The notes under the pieces: model-generated
What the model was told of the DNA's origin: nothing
What the model saw: the letters and a program-made list of their open reading frames with translations, nothing else
The model's database searches: none
NCBI GenBank assembly: GCA_016711405.1
Contig: JADJSZ010000055.1
Coordinates: forward strand, 1 to 42,376
Direction of reading: 5' to 3'
Source of the DNA: Candidatus Hadersleviella danica
GTDB taxonomy: Bacteria > Chloroflexota > Anaerolineae > Promineifilales > Promineifilaceae
Length of the DNA stretch: 42,376 nt
Position numbers and translations under genes: made by a program
Part shown: positions 39,545-42,376 of the stretch, one piece after another
How the letters are laid out: every line of letters starts with the position of its first letter
Position numbering within the stretch: the stretch's first letter is position 1

Positions 39545-40576
39545 ATGATGGAATACACCAACTTAGGCAGAACAGGCGTGAAAGTGAGCCGTTTGTGTTT
39601 GGGGTGCATGAACTTTGGGGGGCGGCAAACGGCCGAAGAATCCATCCGCATCATCCACCAAGCCCTCGATGCAGGTCTCAATTTTGTGGATACAGCCAAC
39701 GTCTATGGGCACGAGCCGCTCCAGTTTGAAGAAGGGCGCGGCCGTAGCGAGCAAATCGTGGGGCAAGCCCTCCAAGGGGAAAAACGCGCCCAAACCATTC
39801 TGGCCACCAAAGTCCATTACCCCATGGGGAGCGACCCCAACGCCCAAGGCAACTCCCGCCGCCACATCATCGAACAATGCGAAGCCTCCCTTAAACGGCT
39901 CAACACCGATTACATAGACCTCTACCAACTGCATGGGAGCAACCCCGACATCCCCATTGACGAAAGTTTACGCGCCCTAGATGATTTGGTGCGCTCAGGC
40001 AAAGTGCGCTATGTGGGCACCAGCGGCTTTGCCGCATGGGAACTTGTCGAGGCGTTGTGGGTATCCAAAGAGCATCACCTCAACCGCTTCATCAGCGAAC
40101 AACCCCCCTATAATTTGCTCGACAGGCGCATCGAGCAAGAACTACTGCCCATGGCTCAAACCTACGGCATGGCCATCTTGCCGTGGGCACCCAGCGCAGG
40201 CGGCTTCTTCGCCGAACAGTACAAACAACACGAACCACCCCCTGTTGGTTCGCGCTACGAGGCTTTCTGGCGCGGCTTCTACAAGGAAAGTTTTAACGAA
40301 TCAAGGGTGTTTGAGGTGCAAAAGGCTGTTTTAGCCATTGCGCGGGCGAGAGAAGTGTCGGGCTATGCTGTCGCTTTGGCGTGGTGTCTCTCACGGCCGG
40401 GCATCACCAGCCCCATCATTGGCCCCCGCACCACCGCCCAACTGCACAATTCCCTTTCAGCGTTGTCCATTACCTTATCCGACGAAGAACTTGAGCAATT
40501 AAATCTGGTTGCCCCCGCAGGTTCAGTCACAGTTCCCTACATTGAGTACAAAGGGGCGCATCCATTGAGGTGGTAA
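39545..40576 (+). CDS. Aldo/keto reductase
   Basis: This 343-residue TIM-barrel NADPH-dependent oxidoreductase starts MMEYTNLGRTGVKVSRLCLG. The catalytic tetrad is visible: Asp and Tyr in FVDTANVYG (near residues 51 and 56), Lys in ILATKVHYPMG, His in YQLHGSNPD. NADPH-site motifs follow (LARAREVS-like IARAREVSGYAVALAWCL, SPIIGPRTTAQL). It belongs to the group related to YghZ/potassium-channel beta subunit reductases, and its substrate is unknown. The second ATG (39548) is an equally good start; GGGCAGG lies just upstream. It is monocistronic. Confidence 0.93.
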   Translation: MMEYTNLGRTGVKVSRLCLGCMNFGGRQTAEESIRIIHQALDAGLNFVDTANVYGHEPLQFEEGRGRSEQIVGQALQGEKRAQTILATKVHYPMGSDPNAQGNSRRHIIEQCEASLKRLNTDYIDLYQLHGSNPDIPIDESLRALDDLVRSGKVRYVGTSGFAAWELVEALWVSKEHHLNRFISEQPPYNLLDRRIEQELLPMAQTYGMAILPWAPSAGGFFAEQYKQHEPPPVGSRYEAFWRGFYKESFNESRVFEVQKAVLAIARAREVSGYAVALAWCLSRPGITSPIIGPRTTAQLHNSLSALSITLSDEELEQLNLVAPAGSVTVPYIEYKGAHPLRW

Positions 40577-40654
40577 ACCAGATGGACTGACAGATCTTTG
40601 TTTTAGTTTTCTTTCTAAGGAATGAGGATTTTATAACCTACGAAATTGCTTGTC

Positions 40655-40755
40655 TTGTCATTCCGAACGAAGTGAGGAATCCCTAAAACGCCTCTGCCAA
40701 ATCAAGCCAGATGAAGCTCTAGGGATTCTTCGCTTCGCTCAGAATGACACATGAG
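40655..40755. repeat. Dispersed repeat relative (GGAATCCCTAAA palindrome)
   Basis: CATTCCGAACGAAGTGAGGA, ATCCCTAAAAC and the inverted TCTAGGGATTCTTCGCTTCG with CAGAATGACA form a hairpin-like element related to the core of copies A and B. Confidence 0.7.
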
Positions 40756-40787
40756 AAAATGTAAGTTAATAAATTCTCATTCCTAAG

Positions 40788-40862
40788 CACAGAGAGTGCA
40801 GAAGGCACAGAGTTCACTCTCGGAATTTCTCGGCATTCTCCGCGCCTTCGCGGTTCAATAAG
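40788..40862. repeat. Short inverted repeat (CACAGAG / CGCGCCTTCGCGG type)
   Basis: AGCACAGAGAGTGCAGAAGG and GGCACAGAGTTCACTCTC are followed by TCTCCGCGCCTTCGCGGTT. It resembles the CACAGAG/CTCTGTG intergenic elements seen in many bacteria. No gene was seen in 40577-40967. Confidence 0.45.
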
Positions 40863-40911
40863 TTTTATCCGTCAATCAAAGTAGTTAACGGTGGGCAACC
40901 ACGGTGCAAAA

Positions 40912-40944
40912 AACAGGGCGTGTCAATGATTGACACGCCCTGTT
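40912..40944 (-). terminator. Terminator of the surface repeat protein gene
   Basis: A perfect palindrome with 16-bp arms is centred at 40928. On the minus strand it is followed by a T run (the A run at 40908-40913 on the plus strand). It lies 23 bp after the stop of the gene at 40968. Confidence 0.85.
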
Positions 40945-40967
40945 GCGTTCATAGCCCTAGAAGGGGG

Positions 40968-42376
40968 TTACGGCCGCATAATTATCGGCAGGTAGATGTT
41001 GGTCATGGGTGGCTCAACTTCGGTCACTTGCGCGACAGTCGTCAAGGTCACAGCGGCCGTTTGCGTGTCATCCCCTTGCGAGGTCACAGTCACCACGACG
41101 CTATCCATCTCCCCATCGGTAGCCGTGACAGGCACAGTCACCACCACCTGCACCGTGGCACTTGCCCCAGCGGCCAGCGTCACGCTGGTTTCGCCGAGAA
41201 CAGTCGCCCAAACGGCCGTGCCTGCGCTCACGTCAAACGTGTCGCTGACATTGCCATCGTTGGTAATGGTCATGGTGTGCGTCACTGTCGTGCCCACTTC
41301 GCCTGTGAGTGTACCCGTGCCCACCACCGAGAGGGCGTAAACAGTTCCTGCTTGGGTGGTCAGGGTCACATCGGCCGTTTGCGTGCCATCCCCTTGCGAG
41401 GTGGCCGTGGCCACAACATTGTCGCTGTCGCCATCGAGCGCGTCCACAGGCACATCCACCGCTACGGCGACTGTGCTACTCGCTCCAGCCGCCAGTGTGA
41501 TGGTTGCTTGGCCGAGAACAGTGTTCCAACCACTCTTGCCAACTTCCACGTCAAACGTGTCACTGGCGTTGCCGTCGTTGGTAATCGTTACCGTGTGCGT
41601 CACCGTTGTACCCGGCAAGCCGATGAGTGTGCCCGTCCCTGAAACAGACAGGGCGTACACGGCACCCGCTTGGGTAATCAGGGTTGTAGCGGCCGTTTGC
41701 TTGCCATTCCCTTGTGAGGTGGCCGTCGCCACAACACTGTCGCTGTCACCTGAAACAGCATCCACAGGCACATCCACAGCCACGGCCACTGTCCCACTCG
41801 CCCCAGCGGCCAGCGTGATGGTTGCTTGCCCCAGAACGGTATTCCAACCGCTCTTGCCCAGTTCCACATCAAATGTGTCACTGATGTTACCCTCATTGGT
41901 AATCGTCACGGTGTGGGTCACAGTTGTGCCGGGCAAACCACCCAATGGGCCTGTCCCCGCCACTGAGACGGCGTAGAACACGCCCGCTTCTGTGGTAAGG
42001 GTTACGTCGGCCGTTTGCGTATCATCCCCTTGCGAGATGACCCCAATGACCACACTATCGTTATCGCCAAAGAGAGCATCGGCAGGAATATCTACAGTCA
42101 CAACGACACTGCCCGTCGCCCCCGCCGCCAAGCCAATGGACGCTTGACCGAGTTGGGTATTCCAAACGGCCGTGCCCAGCTCCACGGCAAATTTGTCGAA
42201 GGTGTTGCCTTCGTTGGTAATCGTCACGGTGTGGGTTACAGTCGTGCCCGGCAAGCCTACCAACAAGCCCGTGCCCGAGGCGGACACGCCGTAGACAGCT
42301 TCGGCCGAACTTGTCAGCGTTATGGTGTCGAAGTTGTTGGGTTCGCCTTGGACGGTGGCGGTTAGAACGGCCGTGT
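40968..42376 (-). CDS. Secreted surface protein with tandem beta-sandwich repeats, partial
   Basis: The frame is open to the right edge, so the N-terminus is missing; about 468 residues are visible. The protein is built of four repeats of about 105 residues, each with GLPGTTVTHTVTITNEGN, DTFDVELGKSGWNTVLGQAT, LAAGASGTVAVAVDVPVDA and SQGDGTQTADVTLTTQAG or close variants. These look like NEW3/CARDB-type extracellular beta-sandwich modules. The two inner repeats are nearly identical, indicating recent duplication. The C-terminus is TNIYLPIIMRP, the same class of ending as the PKD protein (QYLPLVIR). It is probably a secreted or cell-surface protein; an N-terminal functional domain may lie outside the window. 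Confidence 0.88.
   Translation of the reverse strand, partial: TAVLTATVQGEPNNFDTITLTSSAEAVYGVSASGTGLLVGLPGTTVTHTVTITNEGNTFDKFAVELGTAVWNTQLGQASIGLAAGATGSVVVTVDIPADALFGDNDSVVIGVISQGDDTQTADVTLTTEAGVFYAVSVAGTGPLGGLPGTTVTHTVTITNEGNISDTFDVELGKSGWNTVLGQATITLAAGASGTVAVAVDVPVDAVSGDSDSVVATATSQGNGKQTAATTLITQAGAVYALSVSGTGTLIGLPGTTVTHTVTITNDGNASDTFDVEVGKSGWNTVLGQATITLAAGASSTVAVAVDVPVDALDGDSDNVVATATSQGDGTQTADVTLTTQAGTVYALSVVGTGTLTGEVGTTVTHTMTITNDGNVSDTFDVSAGTAVWATVLGETSVTLAAGASATVQVVVTVPVTATDGEMDSVVVTVTSQGDDTQTAAVTLTTVAQVTEVEPPMTNIYLPIIMRP

Noticed and set aside
40920..41976. Plus-strand open frames of 206-240 codons opposite the surface repeat protein
   Set aside because: They mirror the tandem repeats of the real gene, with low-complexity composition and no start signals.

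Overview
The window is about 42.4 kb of moderately GC-rich bacterial DNA. It most likely comes from a member of the Chloroflexota (Anaerolineae-like, possibly a filamentous group). The pointers are a NACHT/STAND-type ATPase fused to WD40 repeats, a XisH/XisI pair, secreted repeat proteins that end in a YLPxxxR motif, a YvcK protein with N-terminal membrane segments, and intergenic space filled with heptanucleotide repeats. The six-base palindrome CGGCCG is extremely frequent, in the manner of the cyanobacterial HIP1 element. Taxonomy is inferred from gene style only; there is no rRNA or tRNA in the window.

Layout. 1-1.4 kb: two tandem FGE/SUMF1-like genes on the minus strand, the first cut by the window edge. 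1.7-4.8 kb: a cyclic 2,3-diphosphoglycerate synthetase-like P-loop protein, then a BNR-repeat protein overlapping a MoaD/ThiS-like gene. 4.7-7.5 kb: a minus-strand three-gene ABC exporter operon whose two permease genes are frameshifted. 7.6-7.85 kb: a compact unit of LysR/OxyR-like site, promoter, 34-codon ORF and terminator. 8-12.5 kb: cysteine synthase-like enzyme, MFS transporter and a phosphatase-like membrane beta-propeller protein. 12.6-12.9 kb: a SelW/Rdx-type protein with an in-frame UGA in a CxxU motif, a probable selenoprotein. 13-20 kb: repeats, a secreted PKD protein, a GH36 alpha-galactosidase and small proteins. 20.2-24 kb: a 3-hydroxyacyl-CoA dehydrogenase-like gene followed by pyrF, pyrC and pyrB. 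24-28.7 kb: flippase-like membrane protein, family 2 glycosyltransferase, YvcK and a Gfo/Idh oxidoreductase. 28.8-29.2 kb: a monocistronic 45-residue membrane protein with a structured leader. 29.5-37.6 kb: a defence-like segment of STAND-WD40 ATPase, XisH, XisI, a truncated PIN gene and an AT-rich PLD-nuclease/SF2 helicase gene that lacks CGGCCG altogether. 37.8-42.4 kb: an eight-copy 42-bp tandem repeat, two small genes, an aldo/keto reductase and a large surface repeat protein running off the right edge.

How the genes work together. pyrF-pyrC-pyrB cover three steps of UMP synthesis. The ATPase and two permeases form one exporter. The flippase-like protein and glycosyltransferase may serve surface glycolipid assembly. 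The STAND/Xis/PIN/helicase stretch looks like a defence or mobile-element island.

Sequence quality. Many conserved genes carry single-base frame breaks, often in runs of G, C or T (MoaD, the phosphatase-like gene, YvcK three times, the helicase). The simplest explanation is homopolymer error in the assembly, so I treat most of them as intact genes that were read imperfectly.
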